Positions 54,109 to 63,976 of a stretch of DNA of 64,000 nt are shown piece by piece. Position numbers and translations under genes: made by a program. Source of the DNA: Planctomonas sp. JC2975 (GTDB taxonomy: Bacteria > Actinomycetota > Actinomycetes > Actinomycetales > Microbacteriaceae); contig NZ_JABEKS010000001.1 of assembly GCF_012985205.1 (NCBI RefSeq), positions 806,001-870,000 of the forward strand. Reading direction: 5' to 3'. The number at the start of each line of letters is the position of its first letter. Position 1 is the stretch's first letter. The notes beneath the pieces are model-generated. The model searched no databases, was not told the DNA's origin, and saw only the letters and a program-made list of their open reading frames with translations.

Positions 54109-55641
54109 TCAGGCGGCGGCGACGTGCAGCCGCAGGCGCCGCAGGCGCGCCAGCGACTCCGCCTTGCCCAGGATCTCCATCGACTCGAAGAGCGGGGGCG
54201 ACACACGGCGTCCGGAGATCGCGACGCGTAGTGGACCGAAGGCCACGCGCGGCTTGAGTCCCAGCACCTCGATCAAGGCCGCGCGGAGCGTGACCTCGAT
54301 GCCGTCGTGGTGCCACAGGTGCTCTGCGAGGTGGTCGAGGGCCTCGATCGATGACGCGAGCACCTGATCGGTGTTCTCCGGGAGCGTGCCGAGCGCGTCG
54401 TCGTCGTAGTCCAGCGCCGCGGCATCCGTGAAGAGGAAGCCCAGCATGCCAGGAGTCTCGCCGAGGAGCTGCACCCGCTCCTGGACGAGCGGGGCCGCGG
54501 CGTCCAGGATGGCGCGCTGCGCATCGGTCAGAGGCTCGGAGAGGATCCCCGCCTGCACCAGATACGGCACGGTGCGCTCTGCGAAGTCCGCCGTCTCCAG
54601 GAGTCGGATGTGGTCGGCGTTGATCGCCTCCGCCTTTTTCTGGTCGAAGCGCGCCGGATTCGGATTCACGTCTGCCACGTCGAACTTCTCGACCATCTCG
54701 TCGAGGGAGAACACGTCGCGGTCGTGCGAGTAGCCCCAGCCGAGCAGGGCGAGGTAGTTGTCGAGGCCCTCTGGGATGAATCCGCGATCGCGGTGGTGGA
54801 ACAGGTTGGATTGCGGATCCCGCTTGGACAGCTTCTTGTTGCCGTCGCCGAGCACGGAAGGCAGGTGTCCGAAGCGTGGCACGAAGTCCGTCATCCCGAC
54901 GTCGATGAGCGCCCGGTACAGCGCGATCTGGCGTGGAGTCGATGGCAGGATGTCCTCCCCGCGAAGCACGTGCGTGATCCGCATGAGCGCATCGTCGATC
55001 GGATTCACGAACGTGTAGAGAGGCTGGCCGTTGGGGCGCACGACGACGAAGTCGCTGAACGATCCAGCGGGGAACGTGATCGGTCCGCGCACGAGGTCGT
55101 CGAAGTCGAGCGCCTCGTCGGGAACGCGCAGGCGCAGCGCCGGCTGGCGGCCCTCTGCGCGGTACGCCTCGCGCTGCTCGTCGGTGGTGTCGCGGTCGCC
55201 GTTGTCATAGCCGTGCTGCTTGGGGCGTCCTGCCGCCTCATTGCGCGCCTCGATCTCCTCTGGCGTCGAGTAGCTCTCGTACACGTGTCCGGAATCGATC
55301 AGCCGGTCGAGCACGGCCGCGTAGATCTCCGAACGCTGCGACTGGCGGTACGGGCCGTCGGGTCCGCCCTTTACGACGCCCTCGTCCCAGTCGATCTTGA
55401 GCCAGGAGAGCGCGTCGAGCAGCTGCTCGTAGCTCTCCTCGGAGTCGCGCGCGGCGTCCGTGTCCTCGATGCGGAAGACCAGCTTGCCGCCGTTGTGCCG
55501 GGCGTACGCCCAGTTGAACAGCGCCGTGCGGATGAGGCCCACGTGCGGAGTGCCGGTGGGCGAAGGGCAGAAGCGCACGCGAACGTCGCTTCCGGTGGCG
55601 GTAGTGAACGGATACGCGGCCGGTGCAGAGGTCTCGGACAT
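54109..55641 (-). CDS. gltX: Glutamyl-tRNA synthetase
   Basis: 510 aa. HIGH-type motif [10 protein letters not shown] (26-35) and KMSKS-type motif KLSKR (about 268-272) are both present; catalytic domain then helical anticodon-binding domain, the normal bacterial length. It charges tRNA-Glu (gene at 31322-31394). In many actinobacteria it also mischarges tRNA-Gln for the transamidation route; the sequence does not prove this here. Confidence 0.96.
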   Translation of the reverse strand: MSETSAPAAYPFTTATGSDVRVRFCPSPTGTPHVGLIRTALFNWAYARHNGGKLVFRIEDTDAARDSEESYEQLLDALSWLKIDWDEGVVKGGPDGPYRQSQRSEIYAAVLDRLIDSGHVYESYSTPEEIEARNEAAGRPKQHGYDNGDRDTTDEQREAYRAEGRQPALRLRVPDEALDFDDLVRGPITFPAGSFSDFVVVRPNGQPLYTFVNPIDDALMRITHVLRGEDILPSTPRQIALYRALIDVGMTDFVPRFGHLPSVLGDGNKKLSKRDPQSNLFHHRDRGFIPEGLDNYLALLGWGYSHDRDVFSLDEMVEKFDVADVNPNPARFDQKKAEAINADHIRLLETADFAERTVPYLVQAGILSEPLTDAQRAILDAAAPLVQERVQLLGETPGMLGFLFTDAAALDYDDDALGTLPENTDQVLASSIEALDHLAEHLWHHDGIEVTLRAALIEVLGLKPRVAFGPLRVAISGRRVSPPLFESMEILGKAESLARLRRLRLHVAAA

Positions 55642-55752
55642 CGCCCTCGATTCTACGGGGCGGCGGTCGGGCCTTTCGGTGATGGACGGCACAGGCTCAC
55701 GCGGCGTCGCTCACTTCCGGTGGATATCGTGCGGCGGATATTAGGCGACGCG

Positions 55753-56718
55753 TCAGGATGCCGTCCGCAGCGACCACGCTGCACCGTCGAGCTCGACCAC
55801 CGCAGCGGCGGTCGCCGCGATGGCCGGTACCTGGTCGCTGCCCTGCGCCGCGACCAGGTGGATCGTGCGCCGATCGCGGTTCGCTGTCGGCAGGATGGCC
55901 ACATCCGACGGCACGTTCGACAGTGCGAGCGCCAACGACGGCAGGATCGCAACGCCCAGCCCAGCCGAGACCATGCCGAGCACGGCGGTGAAGTTGTCCG
56001 TCTCGTAGGCGATCGACGGCTGGAAACCGGATGTCTCGGCGAGCTGGAGCAGATGGCCGCGGCACCGAGGGCATCCGGCGATCCAGTTCTCTTCGCTCAG
56101 CGACTCCAGATCGACGCGCTTGCCCCTCGACGCCGGATGCCCGGCCGGAAGCGCCACCATCATCTCGTCTTCCCACAACGGGATCACGACGAGGCCTCTC
56201 GCGCTCTCCCCGTGCGGATCCACGCGGTCGCCCGGGTAACTGAAAGTGATCGCGAGGTCGGCCTGCTGTGCGCGCACCGCCTCGACTGCCTCGGGCGGCT
56301 CCGCCTCGAGGTACGTGATGCCGATTCCCGGATGCGCCGCCGCCAGCTGCCGCAGTACCTGCGGAACCAGCGTGGACGACGCCGTCGGGAAGGCGGCGAG
56401 CCGCACGCGGCCCGCCCGCAGCCCGGACAGCTCGGCGAGCTCGCCGGCTGCGGCATCCAGCGCCGTTGTGATCGTGCGGGCGTGGCGTGCCAGCACTCGG
56501 CCGGCCTCGGTAAGGCGCACCCCGCGTCCCGACCGCGCCACGAGGGGCATGCCGATCCGGGCCTCCGTGCGGCGCAAATGCTGGCTGACGGCGGGCTGAC
56601 TGTATCCGAGGGCCGCGGCCGCGGCGGTGATCGAGCCGTGCTCGACGATGGCGCGCACGATGCGCAGGGTGTGCGCATCCAGCTCGAGCGACGGGGTCGG
56701 ATCCTGCTGCAGTGTCAC
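55753..56718 (-). CDS. LysR family transcriptional regulator
   Basis: 321 aa from GTG at 56718. A TATGAT -10 lies seven bases upstream, so the GTG is at the expected transcript start (leaderless). ATGs at 56748 and 56772 would place the operator inside the gene. HTH (about 20-50) reads SITAAAAALGYSQPAVSQHLRR; the effector domain (about 90-300) includes CPRCRGH, a Cys pair that could sense metal or redox state. Probably controls the divergent class V aminotransferase through the palindrome between them. Confidence 0.88.
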   Translation of the reverse strand: MTLQQDPTPSLELDAHTLRIVRAIVEHGSITAAAAALGYSQPAVSQHLRRTEARIGMPLVARSGRGVRLTEAGRVLARHARTITTALDAAAGELAELSGLRAGRVRLAAFPTASSTLVPQVLRQLAAAHPGIGITYLEAEPPEAVEAVRAQQADLAITFSYPGDRVDPHGESARGLVVIPLWEDEMMVALPAGHPASRGKRVDLESLSEENWIAGCPRCRGHLLQLAETSGFQPSIAYETDNFTAVLGMVSAGLGVAILPSLALALSNVPSDVAILPTANRDRRTIHLVAAQGSDQVPAIAATAAAVVELDGAAWSLRTAS

Positions 56719-56726
56719 GGTCAAAT

Positions 56727-56743
56727 CATAAGCACGCGTTATG
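56727..56743. promoter_or_regulatory. LysR-type box between divergent genes
   Basis: CATAA-N7-TTATG, a perfect inverted repeat of the T-N11-A type. It overlaps the -10 of the lysR gene, which is the usual arrangement for autorepression, and lies upstream of the aminotransferase. Confidence 0.65.
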
Positions 56744-56799
56744 CGATGCATCGAACACCTGCGATTGTGCAATATTCGGATGACACCCAGGCTGATGAG

Positions 56800-57930
56800 G
56801 TGAACCTCGCTCCCCTTTCCTCAGCTCCGCCGGCGTCGGCACCCTCGATGCCCGCGAGCGTTGACCTCGCGGCGTCCACCATCGGCGGGCTCGCGCGGCT
56901 CCGCGACGAGTTCGTCGGAATCGGCGCCGGGTATCTCGCGGCCTGCACCGGTGGGCTGCCGCCTGCGGGGTCGGTCGCCGCTGCCCGCTCCGACCTGGAG
57001 CTCTGGCAGCGCGGCGAGGCTAACCCCGCCCACTACGACGAGGCCGTCGCTGCGTCGCGCGCCGACTTCGCCCGCATCGCCGGCGTCGAGCCGGACCGCG
57101 TCGCCATCGGGTCGCAGACCTCCGTCTTCGCGGGGATGGTCGCGGCCTCCGTCCCCGACGGCGCCGAGGTGCTCTGCGTGGACGGCGACTTCAGCTCCGT
57201 CGTCTTCCCGTTCCTGCAGCACGAGCGCCGTGGCGTGCGGGTGCGGCACGTACCGCTCTCCGCTCTGGCCGAGTCCGTCGACGAGAGCACGTGGCTGGTC
57301 GTGTACTCGCTCGTGCAGTCCGCGACCGGCGCGATCGCCGACGCACGTGGCATCCGCGCCGCCGCAGACGAGGTCGGGGCCCGCGTGCTGTGCGACGTGA
57401 CGCAGGCCGCAGGCTGGCTGCCGCTGGAGGCGTGGACGGCGGATGCCATGATCTGCCACACCTACAAGTGGCTGTGCTCGCCACGTGGCGTCTGCTTCAT
57501 GGCCGTCTCGCCCGACTTTGCAGAAGATCTCACAGCAGTCAACGCCGGCTGGTACGCCGGCGAGGATCCGTGGGTGTCGTGCTACGGTCCGTCCGCGCCG
57601 CTGGCGGCATCAGCACGGCGCTTCGACGTGTCGCCCGCCTGGCAGGCCGTGCACGTTGGCGCACCTGCGCTGCGCCTCTTCGCAAGCACGGACATCCGCG
57701 CCATCCACGACCACGACGTCGCACTGGCGAACGCGCTGGCCGACGGCCTCGGCGTCGCCGCGAGCGGGAGCGCCATCGTCACCTGGGAGGATCCGGACGG
57801 AGACGCGCTCGCACGACTCACCGCAGCAGGAATGGTCGCGTCAGGGCGGGCTGGGCGGGCCCGCGTCGCATTCCACGTGTGGAACGACGACACCGACGTC
57901 GAGAGCGCACTGCGGGCACTCGGCCGCTGA
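56800..57930 (+). CDS. Class V PLP-dependent aminotransferase family protein
   Basis: 376 aa if the GTG at 56800 (AGG upstream) is used; ATG at 56848 or 56746 is possible. The PLP-binding region includes GSQTSVFAGM (phosphate), LCDVTQAAGWLPL (Asp and Gln) and Lys in CHTYKWLCSPRG. These are the kynureninase/cysteine-desulfurase-like fold-type I landmarks. Reaction unknown. Its stop touches a tRNA-like remnant. Confidence 0.82.
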   Translation: MNLAPLSSAPPASAPSMPASVDLAASTIGGLARLRDEFVGIGAGYLAACTGGLPPAGSVAAARSDLELWQRGEANPAHYDEAVAASRADFARIAGVEPDRVAIGSQTSVFAGMVAASVPDGAEVLCVDGDFSSVVFPFLQHERRGVRVRHVPLSALAESVDESTWLVVYSLVQSATGAIADARGIRAAADEVGARVLCDVTQAAGWLPLEAWTADAMICHTYKWLCSPRGVCFMAVSPDFAEDLTAVNAGWYAGEDPWVSCYGPSAPLAASARRFDVSPAWQAVHVGAPALRLFASTDIRAIHDHDVALANALADGLGVAASGSAIVTWEDPDGDALARLTAAGMVASGRAGRARVAFHVWNDDTDVESALRALGR

Positions 57931-57960
57931 TGAGTAACGGGGCTTGAACCCGCGACCTCC
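57931..57960 (-). pseudogene. tRNA-Gly(GCC)-like 3' fragment
   Basis: Minus strand GGAGGTCGCGGGTTCAAGCC and the next ten bases match the variable loop, T-arm and acceptor end that actinobacterial tRNA-Gly(GCC) usually has, by memory at about 26 of 30 positions. No 5' half exists. It begins right after the aminotransferase stop and may be an old attachment-site scar. Confidence 0.5.
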
Positions 57961-57982
57961 TCGGCCGGTCTACGACGGAAGA

Positions 57983-58471
57983 TCAGCGCTGGATCTCGAC
58001 CAGCAGCACCCACGCGTTGAGCATGGACGTCACGAAGACGAGGGCGATGGCTGCGGCGACCACGAAGAGCCCTGACGACGCACCCGCGATCACGAGAACA
58101 CCTCCGATCAACGCGAGGAGCACCGGCAGGAGCCCCACCACGACCCGGAACACGCGTGTCGCGACGCCCGCGTGGAACGTCGTATCAGTGAGCACTCGCT
58201 GCGCCATCAGCAGCGGCGGGGCGAACCCGATCACGCTCGCCACCACGATCTCGACGCCGAGCGCCGCATCGGCCTGGTGCGGGATGAGTCCCACCACCGC
58301 GAGCACCAGGATCAGCACGAGCGAGCTCACCGTCGCGGCCGCCCGGGAGGGCAGGGTGCGCGACGCCAGGATCTCCTTGATCGTCACGCTCATCGCCACG
58401 ATGATCAGACCCGCCAGCGCCGCTGCGGCACCGGCCACCGCGACGAAGAAGTCCCCCCAGCCCTCCGACAT
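57983..58471 (-). CDS. Four-helix integral membrane protein, function unknown
   Basis: 162 aa. Starts MSEGWGDFFVAVAGAAAALAG in outline and has four long hydrophobic helices with short loops. I recognise no characterised family. It is convergent with the aminotransferase and ahead (in transcription it follows) the fumarylacetoacetase-type gene by 42 bp, so it may be co-transcribed with ilvE and that gene. Confidence 0.75.
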   Translation of the reverse strand: MSEGWGDFFVAVAGAAAALAGLIIVAMSVTIKEILASRTLPSRAAATVSSLVLILVLAVVGLIPHQADAALGVEIVVASVIGFAPPLLMAQRVLTDTTFHAGVATRVFRVVVGLLPVLLALIGGVLVIAGASSGLFVVAAAIALVFVTSMLNAWVLLVEIQR

Positions 58472-58513
58472 GGCGCACAGTCTACGGCCGCCGGGGCCGG
58501 CGACCGGTTCGGC

Positions 58514-59287
58514 TCAGCCCTTGGCGCGCACCGGGTTCGACAACGTGCCGAGCCCGCTGATCGACACCTCGACCCGGTCGCCGGCCACGAGCGGTCCGAC
58601 GCCGGCCGGAGTGCCGGTCATGATGACGTCGCCCGGCAGCAAGGTCCACACGCTCGATGCGTACTCGACGAGCTCGGGGATGCCGTGGATGAGATCCGCC
58701 GTCCGCCCGGACTGCCGCACCTCCCCGTTCACGCGTGTCTCGATCGTGGCGGATGCCACGTCGAACTCGGTCTCGATCACCGGACCCAGCGGTGCGAACG
58801 TGTCGAATCCCTTGCCGCGCGCCCACTGACCGTCCGCGCGCTGCAGGTCGCGAGCCGTCACGTCGTTGCCGACCGTGTAGCCGAACACGTAGTCGAGCGC
58901 GTTCTCGGCGGACACGTCCTTCGCGATGCGTCCGATCACCACCACCAGCTCGCCCTCGTGCTCGACGCGCTCGGACTGCGGAGGCAGCACAATGGCGTCA
59001 TCCGGTCCGATCACCGATGTGTTCGGCTTGAGGAACATCAAGGGTGCCGCCGGGGGTTCTGACCCCATCTCCTCCGCGTGGTCGCGGTAGTTGCGTCCGA
59101 TGCCGATGACCTTGGAACGCGGGAGGACCGGGGCGAGGAGAGCGGCATCCGCGAGTTTCACACGATCGCCGGTCGTGTCGAACCCGGCGTACATCGGGTC
59201 ACCGGAGAGCACGACCCATTCGCGGTCGTCCTCGTCGAGGATGCCGAAGGCGATCGACCCGCCGTGGCTGAAGCGCGCGATCTTCAC
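58514..59287 (-). CDS. Fumarylacetoacetate hydrolase family protein
   Basis: 257 aa from GTG at 59287, two bases after the ilvE stop. FAH fold with IGIGRNYRDHAEEMG, FLKPNTSVIGP, VEHEGELVVVIG (metal Glu pair), NDVTARDLQ (metal Asp) and GDVIMTGTPAGVGP. Such stand-alone members often decarboxylate oxaloacetate or hydrolyse acylpyruvates. Tightly coupled to ilvE, as in related actinobacteria. Confidence 0.9.
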   Translation of the reverse strand: MKIARFSHGGSIAFGILDEDDREWVVLSGDPMYAGFDTTGDRVKLADAALLAPVLPRSKVIGIGRNYRDHAEEMGSEPPAAPLMFLKPNTSVIGPDDAIVLPPQSERVEHEGELVVVIGRIAKDVSAENALDYVFGYTVGNDVTARDLQRADGQWARGKGFDTFAPLGPVIETEFDVASATIETRVNGEVRQSGRTADLIHGIPELVEYASSVWTLLPGDVIMTGTPAGVGPLVAGDRVEVSISGLGTLSNPVRAKG

Positions 59288-59289
59288 GG

Positions 59290-60426
59290 TCAGGCGGCCG
59301 GAGTCTCTGCGTCCAGCCGGGTCAGCCAGCCGTGCCGGTCCTCGCGGCGGCCGTACTGGATGTCCGTGAGCTCCTCGCGCAGCGAGAGCGCCAGCTCGGA
59401 CGCCTCCGGTCCATCGTGCACGATCTCGAAGTCGTCGGCCACGAGGCGTCCGATCGGCACCAGAACGGCGGCAGTACCGCAGGCGAATGCGCCGACGATC
59501 TCCCCAGATGCCGCACCGGCGCGCCACTCCGTGATCGTCACGGGCCGCTGCTCGATCCCGAGACCGCGGTCAGCCGCCAACTCGAGGATGGACTTGACCG
59601 TGATGCCCTCGAGGATCGAGTCCGATTCCGGGGTGATCAGCGATCCGTCGCGGCGCACGAGCACGATGTTCATGCCGCCGAGCTCTTCGAGGTACTCCCC
59701 GTCGAGGTAGAGCACCTGCTCGCACCCCTTCTCATACGCTTCGGCCTGCGGAAGGAGGCTCGACGCGTAGTTGCCGCCGGTCTTCGCTGCGCCCGTGCCG
59801 CCCTTGCCCGCGCGGGAGTAGTTCGGCGCGAGCGCGATGTTCACCGGCTGCACGCCGTGCGCGAAGTACGCACCGGCTGGGCTGGCGATGAGGTAGTACG
59901 CGACCTTCTTCGCCGCACGCACGCCGAGGAACGCCTCTTTGGCGAACATGAACGGGCGCAGGTAGAGGCTGGTCTCCCCCGCCGACGGAACCCAGGCGCC
60001 GTCCACGCCCACCAGCCGGCGGATGGAATCCACGAAGTACTCCGTCGGCAGCTCGGGCAGCGCCAGCCGGCGGGCCGACCGTTGCAGGCGCGCCGCGTTC
60101 TGGTCTGCCCGGAACGTGTGGATCGAGCCGTCAGCGTGCCGATAGGCCTTCAGCCCCTCGAAGACCTCCTGCGCGTAGTGCAGGACGGCGGCGGCCGGAT
60201 CCAGCTCGATCGGCCCGTACGGGCTCACGCGCGGCCGGTGCCAGCCACCCTTCTCCGACCAGCAGATGTCCACCATGTGGTCGGTGAACTTCTGGCCGAA
60301 ACCCGGGTTCGCCAGAATGGCCTCTCGCTCCGCGTCGGGTGTCGGGTTCTCGTTCCGCGTGACCTGCCAGAGCAGGGTGCGGTCCGTGGCGGGCGGGTTG
60401 GAGATGTCCGTGAGCGGAATGGTCAT
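59290..60426 (-). CDS. ilvE: Branched-chain amino acid aminotransferase
   Basis: 378 aa, AAAGGGG ribosome site. Fold-type IV PLP enzyme: QEVFEGLKAYRH, PNYSRAGKGGTGAAKTGGNY in outline with PLP Lys215, and EELGGMNIVLV. Makes valine, leucine and isoleucine from their keto acids. 72 bp downstream of leuB. Confidence 0.95.
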   Translation of the reverse strand: MTIPLTDISNPPATDRTLLWQVTRNENPTPDAEREAILANPGFGQKFTDHMVDICWSEKGGWHRPRVSPYGPIELDPAAAVLHYAQEVFEGLKAYRHADGSIHTFRADQNAARLQRSARRLALPELPTEYFVDSIRRLVGVDGAWVPSAGETSLYLRPFMFAKEAFLGVRAAKKVAYYLIASPAGAYFAHGVQPVNIALAPNYSRAGKGGTGAAKTGGNYASSLLPQAEAYEKGCEQVLYLDGEYLEELGGMNIVLVRRDGSLITPESDSILEGITVKSILELAADRGLGIEQRPVTITEWRAGAASGEIVGAFACGTAAVLVPIGRLVADDFEIVHDGPEASELALSLREELTDIQYGRREDRHGWLTRLDAETPAA

Positions 60427-60498
60427 TGCTACCCCTTTGGCGAAAGGTGGCGGATGCGTGGCATCACGCCTGTGAAAAAGGTTACGTCTCTGCGCCTG

Positions 60499-61560
60499 CT
60501 ACGCCACAACGCGGGCGGCGATCGCATCGCCGATCTCGCTCGTCGTGCGCGCTCGTCCGCCTCCGCTCGACCTCTCCGCGAGGTCGGACGTGACGGCCGC
60601 TCGCACGCGATGTGCGGCATCCGTGAAGCCCAGGTGGTCGAGCAGCAGCGCAACGGAGAGGATGGCGGCGGTGGGGTCTGCCTTGCCCTCTCCGGCGATG
60701 TCGGGCGCCGAGCCGTGCACCGGCTCGAACATGCTCGGGAACGCGCCGTCCGGGTTGATGTTGCCGGATGCCGCGAGACCGATGCCACCGCTGATCGCGG
60801 CCGCGAGATCGGTCAGGATGTCGCCGAAGAGGTTGTCCGTGACGATGACGTCGAATCTAGCAGGGTCGGTGACGAGGAAGATGGTCACGGCATCCACGTG
60901 CAGGTAGTCCACTGCGACGTCCGGATGCTCGGCTGCCACCTCGTCGACGATGCGCTTCCACAGACCGCCGGCGTGCACCAGCACGTTCGTCTTGTGCACG
61001 AGCGTGAGCTTCTTGCGGCGCTGCTCGGCCTGCTCGAACGCGTAACGGACGACGCGCTCGACGCCGAAGGCCGTGTTCACCGACACCTCGTTGGCGATCT
61101 CGTGGGGCGTGCCTACGCGGATGGCGCCGCCGTTACCCACGTAGGGACCCTCTGTGCCCTCACGGACGACCACGAAGTCGACGGCGCCAGGATCGGACAA
61201 CGGGCTGGTCACGCCGGGCAGGATCGCCGTCGGACGCAGGTTCACGTACTGATCGAGGGCGAACCGCAGCTTGAGCAGAAGGCCGCGCTCGATGTTCGCG
61301 CCGGCCAGGCGCGGATCTCCTGGCTTGCCTCCCACGGCGCCCAGCAGGATCGCGTCATGCCCGGCGATCGATGCGAGATCCTCATCGGTCAGCGTGTCGC
61401 CGGTCGCCAGGTACCTGGCCGCGCCGAGCTCGAAGTACGTCTTGTCGAAGACGACCTCCGCGGGATCGGTGACGGCGTCGAGAACCTTGACGGCTTCCGC
61501 GACGACCTCGGGTCCGATGCCGTCGCCGGGGATGACGGCGAGCTTGACGACCGATGACAT
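60499..61560 (-). CDS. leuB: 3-isopropylmalate dehydrogenase
   Basis: 353 aa, start supported by [22 protein letters not shown] (9-18), [21 protein letters not shown] and the NAD-binding [18 protein letters not shown] region identify the leucine branch enzyme. It oxidatively decarboxylates 3-isopropylmalate with NAD and Mg2+. First gene of the leuB-ilvE-FAH unit; an alternating repeat lies upstream. Confidence 0.95.
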   Translation of the reverse strand: MSSVVKLAVIPGDGIGPEVVAEAVKVLDAVTDPAEVVFDKTYFELGAARYLATGDTLTDEDLASIAGHDAILLGAVGGKPGDPRLAGANIERGLLLKLRFALDQYVNLRPTAILPGVTSPLSDPGAVDFVVVREGTEGPYVGNGGAIRVGTPHEIANEVSVNTAFGVERVVRYAFEQAEQRRKKLTLVHKTNVLVHAGGLWKRIVDEVAAEHPDVAVDYLHVDAVTIFLVTDPARFDVIVTDNLFGDILTDLAAAISGGIGLAASGNINPDGAFPSMFEPVHGSAPDIAGEGKADPTAAILSVALLLDHLGFTDAAHRVRAAVTSDLAERSSGGGRARTTSEIGDAIAARVVA

Positions 61561-61605
61561 GGCGCTCCTACAACGTGAAATCAGGTGGGATACCAAGCCT
61601 AGAGG

Positions 61606-61790
61606 CGATTGAGCGTCGGACGCGCGAGCTCGCGCTCGCGGGGCCGCCGCGATTGAGCCTCTGAGCGGCGCAGCCGCGATATGGGCGATTGAGGGTTGGG
61701 GATGCGAGCTCGCTCCTATCAACAAACCGATTAAGCATCAGAACGGTGCAGTCGCTATCTGCGTGTTGAGGGATGCAGATGCGAGCTCAG
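61606..61790. repeat. Alternating degenerate repeat (A-B-A-B-A)
   Basis: Five related blocks begin with CGATTGAG-like starts at about 61606, 61650, 61686, 61728 and 61763. Blocks 1, 3 and 5 contain GCGAGCTC. Blocks 2 and 4 share a GCGGCGCAGCCGC/ACGGTGCAGTCGC core. Same-type blocks recur about every 77-80 bp. It fills the 226-bp gap between leuB and the MFS gene and reaches the MFS stop. Confidence 0.6.
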
Positions 61791-63316
61791 TGCGCCCGCT
61801 CGCGTCGCAGGCTTATCGCCGCGATGATCGCGGCCAGCAGGACGAGCCCGGATCCGATCGCCGCCGTCACCGTCACGCCGCTGTCGAACGCGGCGCCCGC
61901 CGATGCCATCAGCGCGTGTCCCTGCGCTGCCGGCAGTTGCCCGGCGACCGCGGCGGCGCCGCCGATCGTCTGGCTCGCGACATCCGCTTGGGAGGCGGTC
62001 AGCCCGTCGGGCAGCACGATCGACCCGCGGTAGAACACCGTGATGATCGTGCCGAGGATGGCCGTGCCGAGCACTGCGCCCAGCTCGTACGCGGTCTCGG
62101 AGACGGCCGATGCCGCTCCTGCCTTCTCCGCGGGCGCGGTCGCGATGATCAGCTCATTGGAGACGGTCTCGGCCGCACCGATCCCGATCCCGAGCGCGAC
62201 GAACGCGACCATGAAGGCCGGCACCGTCAGGTTGTGGGCCATCACGGCCACGAAACCGTAGCCGAACACGGAGAACGCGAGGGCGACCGGGATGACGACG
62301 CTCGGCCGCACCCGGCGCGCAATCGGCACCACGGCGAGGCCGGCGACGATCATCGTGATGAGCCCGGGGAGGAGCGTGAGGCCCGCCTGCACCGGGTCCT
62401 GCCCCAGCACCAGCTGCAGATGCTGCGACACGAAGAAGAGTCCGCCGACGAGCGCGATCACGCTGAGCAGGTTCACCAGTACGGCCCCGCTGAACGCCGG
62501 GCGCGTGAACAGACGCACGTCGAGCATCGGGTTCGGACGCCGCAGCTGACGGCGAACGAACATCCAGCCGCAGAGCCCGCCGACCAGCACCGCGACGATG
62601 CCCAGGATGCCGATCCCTTCCGTCGCCAGCGTTTTGATGCCGTACACGAGCGGCGCCATGGTGCCCAGGGCGAGCACGATGCTCACCACGTCCACCGGGC
62701 CCGGATGCGGATCCCGCGACTCCGGCACCAGGAGCGGCAGAAGAATCAGCATCGGTGCGAGCACGGGCACGGCGATCAGGAACACCGATCCCCACCACAG
62801 GTGCGCAAGCAGCAGGCCGCCGACGATCGGACCGAGCGCGGATCCCGCGGCGAAGCCGGCCGACCAGATGGCGATCGCCAGCCGACGCTGATCGCGGTCG
62901 GTGAAGATCGAGCGCAGCAGGGACATCGTCGACGGCATGAGCATGGCGCCGAAGAATCCGAGTAGGGCCCGGGCGGCGATGAGGAAGCCGGCGGTGGGCG
63001 CGAAGGCGGCGAGCACCGAGACGAGGGCGAATCCGATCGACCCGATCATGAGGAGCTTGCGGCGCCCGATCCGGTCGGCGAGGGATCCCATCGCCACCAG
63101 CAGGCCCGCGAGCACCAGCGGGTAGATGTCGATGATCCAGAGCAGAGCGACGCCGCTGGGCTCCAGCGCCGTGGAAATGGCGGGCAACGCGAAGTTGAGC
63201 ACCGTGTTGTCGATCGACACCAGCAGCACCGGCAGCATGAGAACGGAAAGCGCCGCCCACTGCCTGGCCCCGGCACGCCGGACAGGCGTGCGCATCTCGG
63301 TCGTCATGGTCGTCAT
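61787..63316 (-). CDS. DHA2-type MFS multidrug exporter
   Basis: 509 aa, ATG with GGGAG upstream. Fourteen membrane helices; SIDNTVLNFALPAI (motif D1), LADRIGRRKLLMIG (motif A) and GPIVGGLLL (motif C, antiporter) are typical of QacA/SmvA-like proton-drug antiporters. Divergent from a TetR gene with a palindrome between. Confidence 0.92.
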   Translation of the reverse strand: MTTMTTEMRTPVRRAGARQWAALSVLMLPVLLVSIDNTVLNFALPAISTALEPSGVALLWIIDIYPLVLAGLLVAMGSLADRIGRRKLLMIGSIGFALVSVLAAFAPTAGFLIAARALLGFFGAMLMPSTMSLLRSIFTDRDQRRLAIAIWSAGFAAGSALGPIVGGLLLAHLWWGSVFLIAVPVLAPMLILLPLLVPESRDPHPGPVDVVSIVLALGTMAPLVYGIKTLATEGIGILGIVAVLVGGLCGWMFVRRQLRRPNPMLDVRLFTRPAFSGAVLVNLLSVIALVGGLFFVSQHLQLVLGQDPVQAGLTLLPGLITMIVAGLAVVPIARRVRPSVVIPVALAFSVFGYGFVAVMAHNLTVPAFMVAFVALGIGIGAAETVSNELIIATAPAEKAGAASAVSETAYELGAVLGTAILGTIITVFYRGSIVLPDGLTASQADVASQTIGGAAAVAGQLPAAQGHALMASAGAAFDSGVTVTAAIGSGLVLLAAIIAAISLRRERAH

Positions 63317-63372
63317 CGCGTCTTCTCCCCCTCGTGCTTTCCGTCCGGGCGCCTTGTGCACCCAGGATTCTT

Positions 63373-63388
63373 TACCGTCCAGCCGGTA
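63373..63388. promoter_or_regulatory. Candidate TetR operator
   Basis: TACCG-TCCAGC-CGGTA between the divergent exporter and TetR genes, overlapping AT-rich -10-like sequence on both strands (TACACT plus, TAAAGAAT minus). Confidence 0.5.
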
Positions 63389-63433
63389 CACTAAACGGAC
63401 AAGCCGAGCATTCCCTGAGCAGTGGAGGTCATC

Positions 63434-63976
63434 ATGAGCGAGCGCGGGAGAACTCGTGAGCGCATCCTCGACGCATTCGAGGCCATCCTCACGACCGAGG
63501 GCGAGCGCGCGGCGACCCTGGACGCCGTCGCGGCGCGGGCCGAGGTCTCCAAGGGTGGTCTGCTCTACCACTTCGCGTCGAAGGACGCGCTGGTCGACGG
63601 CCTCGTCGAGAGGCTGCACGCGCTCGTCGAGCAGGATGTCGGCGACATCCGTTCCGCCTCGTCCGGTCCGATCGAGTACCTCCTGCGCACCTCGGTCAGT
63701 TCCGGCACGCCGCTCGAGCGAAGCGCGATGGCGTGCTTCGCGCTCGCGGGCGCTCAGGACGAACGGGTCCGCGCGGCTCTGCGGGAGATGCAGGACGCCT
63801 GGCTCGCCGTCGTGCGCGAAAGCGTGCCCGACCCCGTGCTCGCCAGGGTCGTCTCCCTCGTCTCGGACGGCCTCTACTTCAATTCCGTGCTGCGGGAGGG
63901 CGGCGGCAGCATCGGACGAGAGGACCTCGACGCGATCGTCGCGTACGTGACAGGGCTGCTCGACGATCCTCAGTAG
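63434..63976 (+). CDS. TetR family transcriptional regulator of the exporter
   Basis: 180 aa from ATG at 63434 with GGAGG five bases upstream; the GTG four codons earlier is part of that ribosome site. HTH (about 8-50) with TLDAVAARAEVSKGGLLYHF. The ligand domain is of the YxxF/TetR_C type. Probably represses the divergent drug exporter; ligands unknown. The last 24 bases of the window hold nothing further. Confidence 0.92.
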   Translation: MSERGRTRERILDAFEAILTTEGERAATLDAVAARAEVSKGGLLYHFASKDALVDGLVERLHALVEQDVGDIRSASSGPIEYLLRTSVSSGTPLERSAMACFALAGAQDERVRAALREMQDAWLAVVRESVPDPVLARVVSLVSDGLYFNSVLREGGGSIGREDLDAIVAYVTGLLDDPQ

